In this document: piece by piece, positions 5,489 to 6,573 of the stretch
Layout: each line of letters starts with the position of its first letter
Position numbering within the stretch: position 1 is the first letter of the stretch
NCBI GenBank assembly: GCA_025450555.1
Contig: JANWHF010000182.1
Coordinates: forward strand, 1 to 6,573
Source of the DNA: Tepidisphaeraceae bacterium
GTDB taxonomy: Bacteria > Planctomycetota > Phycisphaerae > Tepidisphaerales > Tepidisphaeraceae
Direction of reading: 5' to 3'
DNA length: 6,573 bases
Notes under the pieces: generated by a model
Told to the model about the DNA's origin: nothing
Seen by the model: the letters and a program-made list of their open reading frames with translations, nothing else
Databases searched by the model: none
Position numbers and translations under genes: made by a program

Positions 5489-6573
5489 TTATTTCAGCGG
5501 TTGCGTGGTCAGAGCGGGATTGGGACGCGCCGGCGCCCAGAGGGTGACGTCGCGGAATTGGCCGCCTTGCTTGCGGTCACCGGGTCCGACCCCGGGGAAC
5601 CAGGAGTATTGCGGCTCGCTGGTGGGATAAAACAGATCTCCCGTTGATTCGCAGCGGGAATAGACCAGCGGACGCTCGACATTTCCCGGCTCGCGTCTCG
5701 CCATTACATATCCCATTGGCCCCCATGCGTCCTTGGGCGCTGCGGGAAGATAAGCGGTTACCTCTTCGATCGATGCAGGCCAGCGGTGCTTGTCGAATTG
5801 GAACAGATGGCACGCCAGTGACATCGCGGCAAGGTTGTACTCCATCTGGCCGCGGCGCATTTGCGTCAGAAAGCGCTCTTTTTGCGTGGTGTCGATCTTC
5901 GCGGCGGCCTCCTCGCGCCGAAGCAGGTCGGCATACCGCTGCGCCGGATCCTTATTGTCGAATAACTGCCGGATCAGCGCCTTGGCGGTGCTGATTTGCA
6001 GCTTCTTCGCGTCGGCCGGGTCGCTCGTCAGAGCCACGTCCGATGTGATGACCTCCAATCGATTAGCGGCCAGCATTCGCACCCCCACCGCCACCAGCGG
6101 CTCAACGAAATCGGTGCTCTTGGGGCTGTCGAGCAGGTCGGCCAGGTGCATCACGTCGCGGAAGCTCTCCATCGCCTCGGCGTCATCGCCGTGCAGGTGT
6201 TGAAACAGAGCGGCGTCGCCCACCTCGTTGGCCAGATTGCGGCAGCCATGCAGATAGCTGACGTCCAGCTTGCCGCCCTGCAAGTGCAACACCGGCCAAT
6301 TGGCGACGGTTCGCGAGCGAGCCTCGCGCACCAGCGCGCGGGCCTGGGCGTTGTAGGCATAGCTCGCCGTCTCCAAGCGCGTCCATTCCGCCGGGTAAGG
6401 CGGATAATCCGCATACGCCAGCGGCGACGCCGCCGGACCATAAATCTTCGCCTTGTCCCCCTCGTCAATGCGTTGGATCGCCTGCGAATACAGCGGCCAG
6501 GCGTCCTGCGCAGGTTGTGTCGCGGGAGCTGCGAATGCGAGGGATGGGAGCAGGGTGAGGAAGAGCGAAAGCG
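5489..6573 (-). CDS. Secreted/periplasmic protein of unknown function, planctomycete-type (5' end outside window)
   Basis: The frame is open from the right edge to TAA at 5489-5491, giving 360 visible residues. The first visible residues, LSLFLTLLPSLAFA, are the hydrophobic core of a Sec signal peptide. A likely cleavage site is AFA|A, followed by APATQPAQDAWPLY, so only a few N-terminal codons are missing. A TTG at 6374-6376 is therefore an internal Leu codon, not the start. The mature part is mostly helical and charged. Near the C-terminus it has FDKHRWPASIEEVTAYLPAA followed by PKDAWGPMGYVM and PLVYSRCESTGDLFYP. This resembles the 'WP.SL.EL..YLP..PKDP..G.P..Y' arrangement common in planctomycete exported proteins, in which a pseudopilin-like tail is often suspected. 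No catalytic motif is recognised and the function is unknown. It converges on the DUF2382 gene and is separated from it by that gene's terminator and the inverted-repeat element. Confidence 0.85.
   Translation of the reverse strand, partial: LSLFLTLLPSLAFAAPATQPAQDAWPLYSQAIQRIDEGDKAKIYGPAASPLAYADYPPYPAEWTRLETASYAYNAQARALVREARSRTVANWPVLHLQGGKLDVSYLHGCRNLANEVGDAALFQHLHGDDAEAMESFRDVMHLADLLDSPKSTDFVEPLVAVGVRMLAANRLEVITSDVALTSDPADAKKLQISTAKALIRQLFDNKDPAQRYADLLRREEAAAKIDTTQKERFLTQMRRGQMEYNLAAMSLACHLFQFDKHRWPASIEEVTAYLPAAPKDAWGPMGYVMARREPGNVERPLVYSRCESTGDLFYPTSEPQYSWFPGVGPGDRKQGGQFRDVTLWAPARPNPALTTQPLK

Overview
The window looks like chromosomal DNA of a GC-rich bacterium, most likely a planctomycete (Phycisphaerae or a relative). 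This is inferred from three things. The exported protein at the right edge has a C-terminal layout familiar from planctomycete proteins. Shine-Dalgarno sites are mostly weak or missing. Genes on both strands are mixed rather than grouped in long operons. No phage, insertion-sequence, CRISPR, tRNA or rRNA signal was found.

Left part (1-1396, + strand): the last 93 codons of an unrecognised gene cut by the window edge, then a 348-aa predicted membrane protein with two CxxC/CxxC zinc-ribbon-like modules and four predicted transmembrane segments. It ends one base from the end of the convergent mnmE gene.

Centre (1398-3825, - strand): a probable two-gene unit read right to left. It holds an arginine N-succinyltransferase homologue (AstA family, 343 aa), a 55-bp gap, and the tRNA-modification GTPase MnmE (446 aa). 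MnmE has its C-terminal FCIGK motif but altered G3 and G4 motifs. No other gene of the arginine succinyltransferase pathway is present.

Divergent spacer (3826-4329): about 500 bp between astA and the next + strand gene. It contains repeated TGCAAC words, a nested hairpin cluster and an AT-rich patch. No convincing coding gene is seen in it.

Right part (4330-6573): a 288-aa + strand protein combining a glycine-zipper-like segment with a C-terminal YsnF/AvaK (DUF2382) stress domain, started by the best Shine-Dalgarno site in the window and ended by a textbook intrinsic terminator. Between it and the convergent last gene is a 140-bp intergenic element bounded by perfect 25-bp inverted repeats. 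The last gene (- strand, 5' end beyond the edge) encodes a secreted or periplasmic protein of unknown function, with a visible signal peptide.

I found no convincing new multi-gene system. The most notable items are the inverted-repeat element, the altered GTPase motifs of MnmE, the repeat-rich regulatory spacer, and the orphan AstA beside mnmE.
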